In this document: one piece after another, positions 26,792-35,973 of the stretch
How the letters are laid out: every line of letters starts with the position of its first letter
Numbering within the stretch: position 1 is the stretch's first letter
From: Candidatus Phyllobacterium onerii
Lineage (GTDB): Bacteria > Pseudomonadota > Alphaproteobacteria > Rhizobiales > Rhizobiaceae
Direction of reading: 5' to 3'
DNA length: 64,000 bases
Assembly (NCBI RefSeq): GCF_028331445.1
Contig: NZ_JAQMHX010000001.1
Location: forward strand, 1-64,000
Made by a program: the position numbers and the translations under genes
The notes under the pieces: generated by a model
Told to the model about the DNA's origin: nothing
Seen by the model: the letters and a program-made list of their open reading frames with translations, nothing else
Databases searched by the model: none

Positions 26792-27565
26792 TTACCGGTT
26801 TTTGAAATCCGGCGTGCGTTTTTCCGCAAAGGCGTTCATTCCCTCGCGTTGATCCTCAAGCGCGAACATGGAATGAAACACACGCCGTTCGAACCTTAAG
26901 CCTTCTGCGAGCGTCGTTTCATAGGCACGGTTAATGGTCTCCTTGGTCATCATGACGACGGGCAAGGAGAAAGATGCAATTTTCCCTGCGGCCTTCATGG
27001 CTTCGTCGATCAGTTCACCAGCGGGCACCACACGCGAGACCAACCCGCTGCGCTCTGCCTCGTTGGCATCCATCATGCGCCCGGTCAGACACATGTCCAT
27101 GGATTTTGACTTGCCAACAAAACGGGTGAGTCGCTGCGAACCACCCATGCCGGGCATGACGCCGAGTGTGATTTCCGGTTGGCCGAATTTTGCGCTATCG
27201 GCGGCAATAATAAAATCGCACATCATGGCGAGCTCGCAACCGCCCCCGAGCGCATAGCCGGCGACGGCGGCGATCAGTGGCTTGCGCAACCGCGTCACCC
27301 GTTCCCATTCGCTGAAATAATCGCCAAGATAGGCGTCGGCGAACTCCAGCGTTTGCATCTCCTTTATATCTGCGCCCGCTGCAAAGGCCTTTTCCGAACC
27401 GGTGAGCACTATGGCGCCGACGGTATTGTCCTTGTCAAAAGCCTCAAGCGCTTCGGCAAGTTCGGCCAACAACGCTGAGTTCAAGGCGTTGAGCGCTTTG
27501 GGGCGATTGAGTTGAATGAATCCCACCTTTTCGCGCGTCTCGACGATGATATTTTCGTAAGCCAT
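26792..27565 (-). CDS. Enoyl-CoA hydratase
   Basis: The 257-residue crotonase-fold protein has the oxyanion-hole segments [11 protein letters not shown] and [15 protein letters not shown] and the catalytic acid region [20 protein letters not shown]. It hydrates trans-2-enoyl-CoA in fatty acid or branched-chain amino acid oxidation; short-chain specificity is likely from the close match to the mitochondrial-type ECHS1 group. The gene lies 15 bp downstream of mutM and upstream of rpsT, a conserved rhizobial order with no metabolic logic that I know of. Confidence 0.95.
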   Translation of the reverse strand: MAYENIIVETREKVGFIQLNRPKALNALNSALLAELAEALEAFDKDNTVGAIVLTGSEKAFAAGADIKEMQTLEFADAYLGDYFSEWERVTRLRKPLIAAVAGYALGGGCELAMMCDFIIAADSAKFGQPEITLGVMPGMGGSQRLTRFVGKSKSMDMCLTGRMMDANEAERSGLVSRVVPAGELIDEAMKAAGKIASFSLPVVMMTKETINRAYETTLAEGLRFERRVFHSMFALEDQREGMNAFAEKRTPDFKNR

Positions 27566-27580
27566 CCGAACTCCTCCAAA

Positions 27581-28471
27581 TCATTGCTGACAGACGGGAC
27601 AATAAAACGTTGAACGCCCACTCTGAACCATGCGCGCCACCGTGCCATGGCAGCCCTTGCGCGGGCAAGGCTGACCTTCCCGGTCATAGACGGAAAAGGA
27701 ATGCTGGAAGTAGCCGAGCGCGCCGTCGGCTTGCCGATAATCCTTGAGGCTCGATCCACCCGCCTTGATCGCGTCGCCGATGACAGAGCGAATCGAAGTG
27801 GCAAGCCGCCTCGACATGTCCGTGGCGATGCCGTCCTTGCCTGATATGCTCCCGGCTGCACGCGACGGCGAAAGTTCAGCCCGCCACAGGGCCTCACAGA
27901 CATATATATTGCCGAGACCGGCTATGAGCTTCTGATCGAGTAGTGCGGCTTTCAATGGAGCGGCCTTGTTTGCAAATAACTTCGCCAGAAGCGACCCGTC
28001 CAGACGGTTGCCCGTAGGTTCGGTGCCGAGATCCTTGATTAGCGGATGCGCATTGAGCTTGCCGGGTTCGGAGAACAACATAAACCCGAAGCGTCGCGGG
28101 TCGTTGTAGATGATGCGTCGCTTGCCGTCTTTCGTGTCCAGGTGCAGCACGACATGATCGTGTGCAACGCTTTTCGATCGGTCATGATGAAAGACACCGG
28201 GCATATCACTACCGTCTTCGTGTTCAATACGGTAGGAGCCGGACATGCCGAGATGGCTGATCAGGCCAAGGCCGTCATCGAGATGCGCAATCAGATATTT
28301 GGCGCGTCGTTCGAGCGCCACGATGTGACGACCTGTCAGCCGCTTGGCAAACTGTTCGGGGAAAGGAAAGCGCAGATCGGGACGATTTTGATCGACGGCA
28401 AGGATCGTCGAGCCCTCCATGACCGGCTGCAGTCCACGTTTGACCGTCTCAACTTCTGGTAGCTCAGGCAT
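27581..28471 (-). CDS. mutM: Formamidopyrimidine-DNA glycosylase
   Basis: The 296-residue repair enzyme starts [14 protein letters not shown], which provides the catalytic N-terminal proline and Glu3. It ends in the zinc finger with CPRKGCHG and FYCPVCQQ (four cysteines). It excises 8-oxoguanine and related lesions and nicks the strand. Its start overlaps the end of deoB by eight bases. In other Rhizobiales ubiE/ubiB often precede mutM; here deoB does, so this junction has been rearranged (inference). Confidence 0.96.
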   Translation of the reverse strand: MPELPEVETVKRGLQPVMEGSTILAVDQNRPDLRFPFPEQFAKRLTGRHIVALERRAKYLIAHLDDGLGLISHLGMSGSYRIEHEDGSDMPGVFHHDRSKSVAHDHVVLHLDTKDGKRRIIYNDPRRFGFMLFSEPGKLNAHPLIKDLGTEPTGNRLDGSLLAKLFANKAAPLKAALLDQKLIAGLGNIYVCEALWRAELSPSRAAGSISGKDGIATDMSRRLATSIRSVIGDAIKAGGSSLKDYRQADGALGYFQHSFSVYDREGQPCPRKGCHGTVARMVQSGRSTFYCPVCQQ

Positions 28472-29708
28472 TTGGAGACAGGTCTCCGGTTCCCTTCAGG
28501 AAACTCTTGCCATGCAAGCCCGGCGCGATACCAAGATGGGCGGCGACCGTTTCTCCAATATCGGCGAAGGTTGGGCGAATACCGAATGAGGCGTGGGGAA
28601 GGTCTGGACCGTAGCAGAGGACAGGCACACGTTCGCGCGTATGATCAGTTCCCTTGTAGGTTGGGTCGCAGCCGTGATCTGCAGTGAGAACGATAAGATC
28701 GCCCGGACGCAGTTTGGCCAATGCCTCCGGCAGCCGCCGGTCGAAGGCTTCCAGCGCGGCCGCGTATCCGGGCACGTCACGCCTATGGCCATAGAGCATG
28801 TCGAAATCGACGAAATTGGTAAAGACCAGATCGCCGTCCTGGGCGTCGTCCATGGCGACCAGCGTTTCATCGAAGAGCGCCATATTGCCATTGGCCTTGC
28901 GCACCTGGCCAACACCCCGATGAGCATAGATATCACCGATCTTGCCGATGGCGATCACCATGCGGCCGGCGTCTGTCAGCCGGTCCAGCAGTGTCGGCTC
29001 CGGGGGCGGCACAGAATAATCGCGGCGATTGCCGGTTCGCGTGAAGGTTTCCCGGGTTTCGCCTATAAAAGGCCTTGCGATGACGCGGCCAATATTGAGC
29101 GGATCGACAAGCTCGCGAAGAATAGCGCAAAGTTCATAGAGCCGGTCCAAACCGAAATGCACCTCATGCGCGGCAATCTGGATGACGGAATCGGTCGATG
29201 TGTAGAACATGGGCTTGCCCGTGCGGATATGCTCCTCACCATATTCATCGATAATGTCCGTCCCGGACGCGTGCTTGTTGCCGAGGATTCCGGGAATGTG
29301 TGCACGGCGCATGGCATCTGCAACGAGACTGTCGGGAAATGTCGGGATTTTCTGGGGGAAATAGCCCCAGTTGAACGTAACCGGCACGCCGGCAATCTCC
29401 CAATGGCCGGACGGCGTGTCCTTGCCTCTGGATACTTCTTCCGCTGCACCCCAAAGTGCGGATGGAGCGAGCGGCTCCGAAGGGAACGGAAGATCTGACG
29501 CGAGATTGGCGGCGTGGAAGAGACCGAGTGCCTTCAGGTTCGGCAGGTGGAGTGGACCGGAACGCAGTCCGGCTCGATCGCCGGCCCCGGCTGCGCAGGC
29601 TTCGACAATATGACCGAATGTATTTGAACCTTCATCCCCGAACGCCTTTGCATCCGGCGCCCCGCCGATACCAAAGGAATCGAGTACAAAAAGGAAAGCG
29701 CGAGACAT
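28464..29708 (-). CDS. deoB: Phosphopentomutase
   Basis: The 414-residue alkaline-phosphatase-superfamily enzyme starts [20 protein letters not shown], which includes the first metal-binding Asp. It has the C-terminal metal-binding [18 protein letters not shown]. It interconverts ribose/deoxyribose 1- and 5-phosphates in nucleoside salvage. Its length fits the family. No other deo genes are adjacent. It overlaps mutM by eight bases, and the pilus genes begin 77 bp upstream of it on the same strand. Confidence 0.96.
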   Translation of the reverse strand: MSRAFLFVLDSFGIGGAPDAKAFGDEGSNTFGHIVEACAAGAGDRAGLRSGPLHLPNLKALGLFHAANLASDLPFPSEPLAPSALWGAAEEVSRGKDTPSGHWEIAGVPVTFNWGYFPQKIPTFPDSLVADAMRRAHIPGILGNKHASGTDIIDEYGEEHIRTGKPMFYTSTDSVIQIAAHEVHFGLDRLYELCAILRELVDPLNIGRVIARPFIGETRETFTRTGNRRDYSVPPPEPTLLDRLTDAGRMVIAIGKIGDIYAHRGVGQVRKANGNMALFDETLVAMDDAQDGDLVFTNFVDFDMLYGHRRDVPGYAAALEAFDRRLPEALAKLRPGDLIVLTADHGCDPTYKGTDHTRERVPVLCYGPDLPHASFGIRPTFADIGETVAAHLGIAPGLHGKSFLKGTGDLSPNA

Positions 29709-29785
29709 GCCTCACTCCGAAAAGGTTGTTCCCCACAGATAGGTGAAACTTTGCGTAATGACAAATGTCTGCGGCTTGTGGACAA

Positions 29786-30403
29786 CTAGCAGTCAGAACA
29801 GGTGACCGATGTACCTTGCCGGATGCGTCCGTATGAGATCTTTGACATGGTTATCCCGGTCGCCGAAGTGCCGTTTGCTGTCGTGATTACATTTTTCATG
29901 TAGAATGCCATGAGCGGCACATAGCCTATCGACGTCTCGACCCGGATCACCGACGTGCTGGGCACCAGAAGATTCGCATCAAGAGCGACTGCACTCCCGG
30001 CCACATAGGGTTTCGAGTAGATAAGATTGACCTTGCGCCTTGACCACGCAACCGTCGCGACGTTGGCTGCAGATATGTCGATGGCGGTGATGGTGATCTG
30101 CGGCGTGTCGCGCGTATAGGGCAGAAGCGTCGCCGTTCCGATATCCATGATATCCTTGATATTCGCTTTGGTGATGGTCTGTTGCTGGGTAACCAGATCT
30201 GCGACCATGCTGGTGGCACGGCCAAGGTTCTTGTTAACGTCGAGTCCCGCTGTAGCCTCCACGCTGCCCATATAGAGCGCAATCATGACAGGCGCGATCA
30301 GCGCGAATTCCAACGCCGCGACACCGCGACGATCTCCAAGAAAGCTGCTCATCCGTTTCAGCAACGAGACTGCGGTCGGTTTTTGTTTGTTATAGGCTTC
30401 CAT
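29786..30403 (-). CDS. TadE/TadG-type minor pilin-like protein
   Basis: This 205-residue protein has a class-III-prepilin-like N-terminus: a basic leader ending in Gly27 followed by VAALEF with Glu at +5 and a hydrophobic helix (IAPVMIALYMGSVEAT). The prepilin peptidase in this locus should cleave after Gly27. The C-terminal part (about 150 residues) is hydrophilic and ends with a CSDC motif that may form a disulfide. It is a pseudopilin of the Tad system, probably a minor subunit or assembly factor. It lies 50 bp after the TadE-like gene. Confidence 0.85.
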   Translation of the reverse strand: MEAYNKQKPTAVSLLKRMSSFLGDRRGVAALEFALIAPVMIALYMGSVEATAGLDVNKNLGRATSMVADLVTQQQTITKANIKDIMDIGTATLLPYTRDTPQITITAIDISAANVATVAWSRRKVNLIYSKPYVAGSAVALDANLLVPSTSVIRVETSIGYVPLMAFYMKNVITTANGTSATGITMSKISYGRIRQGTSVTCSDC

Positions 30404-30453
30404 GAGTCACACTTTCAGAAGAATGCAAGGAATGCTTGTTTGACGGTGCCGGT

Positions 30454-31044
30454 TCAGAGATAAGGCTCGTTTCTCCAGGTCGCGGATGAGAAAAGCAGTA
30501 TCTTTCCTGTTCCGTCGATGGTGGCGATGCGCGGTTTCATGAGATCGGTAAAAATCGGCCAGCGATAAAAGACCCGCAGCTGGTTGATGGTGCTGGCGCC
30601 GCCCGGTGCGCTCGTGAATCCAGTTGAATTGACATCGCCGCCTGTCTTGAGCGGGATCGTTTTCGGAACGAGGGCGAAGGTGGTGTAGGTGCGCAAATCC
30701 ACAACCAGGTCGGGACAGTTCGCTGCCGGCATCAGCAGTCTCGAGCAAACCATCTGCTTCAGCTGTGCCAGAGTGAGGGTCTTGATCTCACCGGTGCGCA
30801 ACTGGCGTGCAATATCGTCCGTCGCGTTCGCCATGACTTGCTGGGCTGTAAAACTCAGGCTCACCTCAATCATAGCGAAGATCAGCAGGAAGAAGGGCAA
30901 CGCTATCATCGCGAATTCGATTGCAACCGTTCCGCGCTTGTTAGCGAAGAACCGCGCCGCGGTAGACCGTCGCGTGCTCCTCTGCCGATCAGTTGCTTCG
31001 GCAGCGTGTCGATTTCCAAAGAGTTTATGGATTTTCCCGAACAT
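30454..31044 (-). CDS. tadE: TadE-like pilus assembly protein
   Basis: The product is 196 residues from the ATG at 31044 (MFGKIHKLFGN), supported by GGGGA in the ribosome binding position. A long basic leader ends at Gly38, followed by TVAIEFAMIALPFFLLIFAMIEVSLSF, the TadE pseudopilin pattern with Glu43 at +5. The periplasmic part has two cysteines (about 103 and 113). It acts in Flp pilus assembly after cleavage by CpaA. The frame begins five codons earlier, but that start has no ribosome binding site. Confidence 0.87.
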   Translation of the reverse strand: MFGKIHKLFGNRHAAEATDRQRSTRRSTAARFFANKRGTVAIEFAMIALPFFLLIFAMIEVSLSFTAQQVMANATDDIARQLRTGEIKTLTLAQLKQMVCSRLLMPAANCPDLVVDLRTYTTFALVPKTIPLKTGGDVNSTGFTSAPGGASTINQLRVFYRWPIFTDLMKPRIATIDGTGKILLFSSATWRNEPYL

Positions 31045-31166
31045 GGTTTCCCCGCGCAATTAGCCCGAAGACAACTCTTACACGTCAGATATTAGAATCT
31101 CGTTTGGAGACAACGGCAAATTGCTGGCAATGGATTTACTTTTTCTCAACCCTATCCCGCGTCGAG

Positions 31167-31610
31167 CTAGCCGCCGCCGCCGATTTGCGCGTCGGATGCC
31201 TTCTCGGCATCGGTTTTCTGCGCGGTCTCGCAATAGGGCGTGCACGAAAGCGTCTGGACATAGGCCCGGCGATAGACGCGGGTCGTATTGGCGACACTAC
31301 GGCTGACCATGACCTGGTCATCGACGATTGCAGCGCCGTCCGCATCGATGATGACGATATTGGTGATGCCAAAACCCTTGCCCGTCAGAACGACCGTACG
31401 CGAATCCTTGACCACCGCATCGGCAATCTCCGGGTCTCCAACGACCACCGTATCGGCTGGACGGGCGAGCTTGAGGATTCTTGCCTGATTCATCACGATG
31501 TGGATGCCGGTATCGGCCTGCGTTGCCGGCGCAACCGACAAAACTGCAGCCAGAGTCAGCACCGTTGTGAGGACACGGGAACGGATGCTTCGGCTTCTGA
31601 CGTGAACCAT
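31167..31610 (-). CDS. Pilus assembly protein N-terminal domain protein (CpaC N-domain-like)
   Basis: This 147-residue exported protein has a signal peptide (about 1-32, ending ATQAD). A single T2SS/T3SS pilus N-terminal domain follows, with VMNQARILKLARPADTVVVGDPEIADAVV and GKGFGITNIVIIDADG. This domain is also found at the N-terminus of CpaC in this locus (KSLVVDLPADAYDILVANPSVADAV), so it is a stand-alone copy without the secretin pore. It may bind the secretin or peptidoglycan. Its upstream region contains the CtrA-like motif TTAACCAT at 31637-31644. Confidence 0.85.
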   Translation of the reverse strand: MVHVRSRSIRSRVLTTVLTLAAVLSVAPATQADTGIHIVMNQARILKLARPADTVVVGDPEIADAVVKDSRTVVLTGKGFGITNIVIIDADGAAIVDDQVMVSRSVANTTRVYRRAYVQTLSCTPYCETAQKTDAEKASDAQIGGGG

Positions 31611-31938
31611 AGGATAGCCCTTCGAAAATTGTTCGGTTAACCATGGCGGGGATTGGTGAAGGAAAGCTTAAATCTTCAAATAGATAATAAAAGTATATGC
31701 GAGGCAGCCGTTCCGCTGAGCCTTCGCCGACGAGACTCGCCAGGGCGGTTAAATTTGTGGGAACAGTATAGTTAGAATTTATACCAAATCGGACCGGTTT
31801 TTTTCATCCTCTGGTGACGTGATTTAAGGTTTCATGGTGGTTTACATTTTCGTAACGGTATTTCTTAAGCCGAATGCAATGAGCGGCACCTAATTTCCAT
31901 GAGTATTCAGTGACGCCAGAGGCACGAGCGAGTTCGAC
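31611..31938. promoter_or_regulatory. Divergent control region of the pilus locus
   Basis: No gene is seen in these 328 bp between the minus-strand pilus genes and flp. The region is AT-rich, includes TTAACCAT at 31637-31644 and further isolated TTAA tetramers at 31669, 31749, 31824 and 31865. TTAACCAT is a known form of CtrA site in Alphaproteobacteria (established knowledge); occupancy here is inference. Confidence 0.5.
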
Positions 31939-32139
31939 ATGAGACGACCCGTAAAGATCATCTTCGACGTCTTCGCCGATTTCTTGCGAGATAGATCGGG
32001 CACAACAGCCATCGAATACACGTTGATCGCCTCAATCATCAGCATAGGAATTATGGTTGGTGCAGGTACGCTCGGCACGTCGTTGAAGGATCTGTATGCG
32101 AGTTTCACCAATGACGTGACGGAAGCCGCCAACAGATGA
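31939..32139 (+). CDS. flp: Flp family type IVb pilin
   Basis: The 66-residue prepilin has a basic leader ending RDRSG (Gly21) followed by TTAIEYTLIASIISIGIMV, with the Flp-specific Glu-Tyr at +5/+6. The mature pilin would be 45 residues, within the normal range for Flp pilins. It is the major subunit of the fibre and is processed by CpaA, encoded 39 bp downstream. Leader cleavage and assembly are inferred from family knowledge. Confidence 0.93.
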   Translation: MRRPVKIIFDVFADFLRDRSGTTAIEYTLIASIISIGIMVGAGTLGTSLKDLYASFTNDVTEAANR

Positions 32140-32178
32140 CCCGACAGGAATCGATCACTTTTTCGCCGGAACACAACC

Positions 32179-32703
32179 ATGGTTGAAGCAGCTATACTCG
32201 TCATCTTTCCGTTTGCCATGGTGTTTGCCGCCACATCCGACCTGTTGTCGATGACCATACAGAACAGGGTTCCACTTATTCTGATAGGATCCTTCATCGT
32301 CCTTGCACCTTTGACCGGCATGGCCTGGGATGTCTATGGGATGCACTTTGTTGCGGCTGTGACAGTGCTTGCAGCCACTTTTGCCTTGTTTGCCACGGGA
32401 ACAATGGGGGGCGGTGACGCGAAGCTCATGGCCGCCACGTCGCTCTGGTTGGGCTGGAATTTGGAACTGGTGCAGTACTTGGTAACGCTATCGCTGTTTG
32501 GCGGGATGTTGACCATGTTGATCCTGCATTACCGCGGCTCGTTTGTTGCACGGGTATATACGGAGCGGTTTGAATTCATGCGTCGCCTCGCACAAAAAGG
32601 AGAAGGCGTGCCTTATGGAATAGCGCTCGGATTGGCCGGACTACTGGCCTTTCCATCGTCACCCCTCGGCGTGTGGGTTATCGATCGTCTTGCTCATAGT
32701 TGA
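32179..32703 (+). CDS. cpaA: A24 prepilin peptidase CpaA
   Basis: This 174-residue multi-span membrane protein has the two catalytic aspartates of the TadV/CpaA aspartyl prepilin peptidases, Asp21 (TSDLLSM) and Asp80 in the GGGDAK motif. It lacks the methyltransferase domain of PilD, as is usual for the Tad system. It cleaves the leader of Flp and of the two TadE/G pseudopilins. It lies between flp and cpaB; a 173-bp spacer with TTAA clusters follows. Confidence 0.93.
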   Translation: MVEAAILVIFPFAMVFAATSDLLSMTIQNRVPLILIGSFIVLAPLTGMAWDVYGMHFVAAVTVLAATFALFATGTMGGGDAKLMAATSLWLGWNLELVQYLVTLSLFGGMLTMLILHYRGSFVARVYTERFEFMRRLAQKGEGVPYGIALGLAGLLAFPSSPLGVWVIDRLAHS

Positions 32704-32753
32704 GTAATGTTTGGGATTGATCCCGAAGCGCAGTCTCCGCGCCAAGCAATAGC

Positions 32754-32823
32754 TTAAATAGTAAACGTTAAGCGCCGTTAATCATACTTTTAAGCAATAC
32801 GTTAACCTTAATTACACGATTAA
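32754..32823 (+). promoter_or_regulatory. Cluster of seven TTAA tetramers upstream of cpaB
   Basis: TTAA occurs at 32754, 32768, 32778, 32790, 32802, 32808 and 32820. Four gaps between successive starts are 12 bp (78-90, 90-102, 108-120) or close to it (68-78 is 10, 54-68 is 14). Classical CtrA sites are TTAA-N7-TTAA (11-bp period), so these N8 pairs are off by one. A regulator with TTAA half-sites is a reasonable inference for the cpaB promoter. Confidence 0.45.
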
Positions 32824-32876
32824 CACGTCAATGTGCGACCAAAGTATCTAAGACGAAAGTCTAGTGGGGCACATCA

Positions 32877-33671
32877 ATGCAAAAAGCTCGTCTGGTCATA
32901 TTAGTCGTAGCGGTCGCTGCTGCCGGTGCGGCTGGCTACATCGCCACGCATATGAAGCCCAATGTTACTGTTGTCGCCGATGCCGGTCCGCAGATCAAGC
33001 TGCAGGACGTTCTGGTCGCCACCGAAAATCTCGGCGTCGGTGCCGAGGTGCAAGGGCAAATGCGTTGGCAGCAATGGCCAGAGGAAGCGGTCGCTGATGG
33101 ATACATCAAACGTTCCGAACGACCCAATGCGGAAGAAGAACTGAAAGGTTCAACAGTCCGCTTGCAGATCTTCCCCGGAGAGCCGATCCGTGAAGCCAAA
33201 TTGATCGGCAAGGGCCAGAGCTTCATGTCCGCACAGCTCCCGGCAGGCATGCGCGCCGTTGCGACACAGATTGCAGCCGAGACCAGCGCTGGCGGGTTTA
33301 TCCTGCCGGATGACTACGTCGATGTAATCATGATCCGGCAGATGGAAGGCGAGCAGAAGCAGTACGCCACGGAAACCATTCTCAGCAACATTCGCGTGTT
33401 GGCGATCGATCAAACAATTCAAGAGGACGAAAAGGGTGACAAGACCAAGGTTGGTTCCACTGCCACGCTCGAACTCACGCCGGAGCAAGCTGAAATTCTG
33501 ACCGTAGCTCAGCAGATGGCCGCTCGTCTGTCGCTGGTTCTGCGCTCCGTACAGGACGCGCAGGAACAGACGGGACCCGGCGCCGAATATCTCGTCAACT
33601 CACCCGGCAGGGCAGGCAACGTGAAGTTGATCAAGTCCGGGACCGTGACCGAAATCCTGGGGCGGAAATAA
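32877..33671 (+). CDS. cpaB: Flp pilus assembly protein CpaB
   Basis: The 264-residue protein has an N-terminal membrane anchor (about residues 5-24) and the SAF domain typical of CpaB/RcpC (DVLVATENLGVGAEVQ, then WPEEAVADGYIKRS, then FPGEPIREAKLIG). The C-terminal RcpC-like domain includes DYVDVIMIRQMEG. It stabilises the secretin in the periplasm. It starts a run of seven or more closely spaced plus-strand genes. The cluster of TTAA motifs lies just upstream. Confidence 0.93.
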   Translation: MQKARLVILVVAVAAAGAAGYIATHMKPNVTVVADAGPQIKLQDVLVATENLGVGAEVQGQMRWQQWPEEAVADGYIKRSERPNAEEELKGSTVRLQIFPGEPIREAKLIGKGQSFMSAQLPAGMRAVATQIAAETSAGGFILPDDYVDVIMIRQMEGEQKQYATETILSNIRVLAIDQTIQEDEKGDKTKVGSTATLELTPEQAEILTVAQQMAARLSLVLRSVQDAQEQTGPGAEYLVNSPGRAGNVKLIKSGTVTEILGRK

Positions 33672-33693
33672 TAAAATGGGAAGCGAGACAAAG

Positions 33694-35232
33694 ATGATCA
33701 AATACGGTTTCCGGCTTCCATCGATGGCAATGGCTGTTGCCCTTGGCTGCGCTCTCGCGGTTCCTGCAATACAAAGCACGGCGATTGCCGAAAGCAATGT
33801 CGTAAGGCTCAACCAGGGCCAGGGCATGAACAAGCGCATCAATCTTGGCCTGAACAAATCCCTGGTCGTCGATCTTCCAGCGGACGCCTATGATATCCTC
33901 GTGGCCAATCCGAGCGTTGCCGATGCCGTGACCCGCACGGCACGCCGCATTTATCTCTTTGGCAAGCAGGTCGGGCAAACGAACATTTTCGTTTTTGGGC
34001 CAAATGGCGAGCAACTCGCCAGCTTCGATCTGATGATCGAACGCGATGTCGCCGGTCTTGAAGACGCTTTGAAAAAATATATTCCGGACTCGAACATCAA
34101 AGTCGAGCTGATGAATGACAACGTCATTCTGACAGGATCAGTGCAGACGCCGCTCGATGCGAAGAGAGCTACTGATCTTGCCACATTGCTCGTTTCAGGC
34201 GGTGAGGCAACGACGGGACAATATCAGCAGACTGCCGTGAGCGGCGGAGCTGGTGGCACCAGTGTCGTCATCGGCGACCAGGATGAGGCGCGTCAGAAGA
34301 GCAAGATCGTGAACCTCATTCAAATCGCGGGTGAAGATCAAGTCACGCTGAAGGTGACAGTGGCGGAAGTCAGCCGGACAGTGATGAAGCAGCTCGGCGT
34401 CAATTTGATTGCGTCCAGCAACAGCGGCAACGGAATAAGCTTTGCGAGCGAAAACCTCACAGGCTTAGGGACGCCACTCTCTAATTCACATCTCGGTGCA
34501 ATAGGTTCGATCGGAAACACCACGATTGCTGCGTATCTGAATGCAATGGAACTGGCTGGTGTCATGAAGACATTGGCCGAACCCTCCCTGACAGCAATTT
34601 CCGGCGAGAAGGCAACGTTCAAGGTAGGCGGCGAATACAATATCTTCACGGGTCAGCAAGTCACCGAAGACGAAAACGGCAACTCGGTAACCACGGACCA
34701 CAAGACCGTAGATTACGGCATTGGTCTTGAGTTCGTGCCGGTCGTTCTCTCTCCGGGCCGGATCAGCCTCAAAGTTCGCACGTCCGTTTCCGAGCCTACC
34801 CTGGAAGGCTCACTCAAAGCGCCGGGTGTTACCGGCCGGGGAGCACCGAACATCCTCTCCATACGCAAGCGTCTTGCAGATACTACGGTCGAATTGCCAT
34901 CGGGCGGATCGATGATGATTGCCGGCCTGATGCGTGACGACACGCGGCAAGCTATTTCCGGCCTCCCGGGCCTCTCGAAGGTGCCTATCCTCGGTACATT
35001 GTTCCGCAGTCGCGATTTCGTCAGGAACGAAAGCGAACTCGTGATCATCATCACGCCATACCTCGTCCGCCCGGTCGCACGCACTGCACTGGCACGCCCT
35101 GACGACAATCTGAACGCGGCCAGCGATGCTGCCGGGATATTCCTCGGCAAGGTCAATCGCGTCTACGGCACCAAGGAAGCAAGTCTGCCTGCAGGTCGCT
35201 ACGAAGGCACCGTCGGGTACATCTACAAATGA
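33694..35232 (+). CDS. cpaC: Flp pilus secretin CpaC (RcpA)
   Basis: The product is 512 residues, with a signal peptide (about 1-30, ending STAIAES), an N-terminal pilus domain (LVVDLPADAYDILVANPSVADAV), a BON-like domain (VELMNDNVILTGSVQTPLDAKRA) and the C-terminal secretin domain (FVPVVLSPGRISLKVRTSVSEP and PSGGSMMIAGLM). It forms the outer membrane pore for the pilus. The ATG at 33694 has GGGAAGCGAG before it and begins at the signal peptide; an ATG six codons earlier is the alternative. Its stop overlaps the next frame by a few bases. Confidence 0.95.
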   Translation: MIKYGFRLPSMAMAVALGCALAVPAIQSTAIAESNVVRLNQGQGMNKRINLGLNKSLVVDLPADAYDILVANPSVADAVTRTARRIYLFGKQVGQTNIFVFGPNGEQLASFDLMIERDVAGLEDALKKYIPDSNIKVELMNDNVILTGSVQTPLDAKRATDLATLLVSGGEATTGQYQQTAVSGGAGGTSVVIGDQDEARQKSKIVNLIQIAGEDQVTLKVTVAEVSRTVMKQLGVNLIASSNSGNGISFASENLTGLGTPLSNSHLGAIGSIGNTTIAAYLNAMELAGVMKTLAEPSLTAISGEKATFKVGGEYNIFTGQQVTEDENGNSVTTDHKTVDYGIGLEFVPVVLSPGRISLKVRTSVSEPTLEGSLKAPGVTGRGAPNILSIRKRLADTTVELPSGGSMMIAGLMRDDTRQAISGLPGLSKVPILGTLFRSRDFVRNESELVIIITPYLVRPVARTALARPDDNLNAASDAAGIFLGKVNRVYGTKEASLPAGRYEGTVGYIYK

Positions 35233-35246
35233 ACGAGGAACGGATC

Positions 35247-35927
35247 ATGTCGAACGTGAACAAAAAACTCCGCATGAAGCCGGTCCTGGCATTGCTGGCC
35301 GTAACCCTGCTTGCAGGATGCGCCCAGCAACGCGATGTGACGGGAAGCATTCCGGATGATTACCGGACCAATCATCCGATCGTCATTTCAGAGAAAGAGC
35401 AGGTCGCCGACATACCGGTTGGCCACGCCGATACTAAACTTTCGATAACCCAGCGTAGCATTGTCGATCATGCTGCAGCCAACTACCGGGCAAACGGATC
35501 CGGCGTTATCCACATTCTCATTCCCGACGGTTCGCCCAATGAACGTGCTGCAGCGAGGTTGCGCGGGGATATCGCCGCGACGTTGCGGAGGAATGGCGTG
35601 AAGCCCTTCAATATCTCCAGTGAACGTTATCGGGCTGGTCCAGAAGAATCCGCTCCGATCAGGCTGTCCTTTTCGGCCATGACAGCATCGACCAATACGT
35701 GCGGCCAATGGCCAAAGGACCTTCTCGAGACAGCCGAGAACAAACACTACGCCAATTTCGGTTGCGCCAGTCAAAATAACTTTGCCGCACAACTTGCCAA
35801 TCCGGCCGATTTGCTCGGACCGCGCGCAACCTCTCCGATCGATGCGGAACGGCGAATTGTCATAATCGATGATTACCGCAATGCCCCCACGCCCGTATCG
35901 TCCTCGGCACAGGAAGTTGAGTACTAG
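35247..35927 (+). CDS. cpaD: Pilus assembly lipoprotein CpaD
   Basis: This 226-residue protein starts MSNVNKKLRMKPVLALLAVTLLAGC with the lipobox LLAGC, so it is an outer-membrane lipoprotein. The body has the CpaD pattern, with VDHAAANYRANGSGVIHILIPDG and the conserved CGQWPKDL and NFGCASQNNFAAQLANPADLLGPR. It acts as pilotin/chaperone for CpaC. A GAGGAA seven bases before 35247 decides this start over the frame six codons longer, which overlaps cpaC. It ends 46 bp before cpaE. Confidence 0.93.
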   Translation: MSNVNKKLRMKPVLALLAVTLLAGCAQQRDVTGSIPDDYRTNHPIVISEKEQVADIPVGHADTKLSITQRSIVDHAAANYRANGSGVIHILIPDGSPNERAAARLRGDIAATLRRNGVKPFNISSERYRAGPEESAPIRLSFSAMTASTNTCGQWPKDLLETAENKHYANFGCASQNNFAAQLANPADLLGPRATSPIDAERRIVIIDDYRNAPTPVSSSAQEVEY

Positions 35928-35973
35928 GCTTGGTCTTGAGCAACCAACTCTCTTTGAAAAGCGGAATGCTAAA

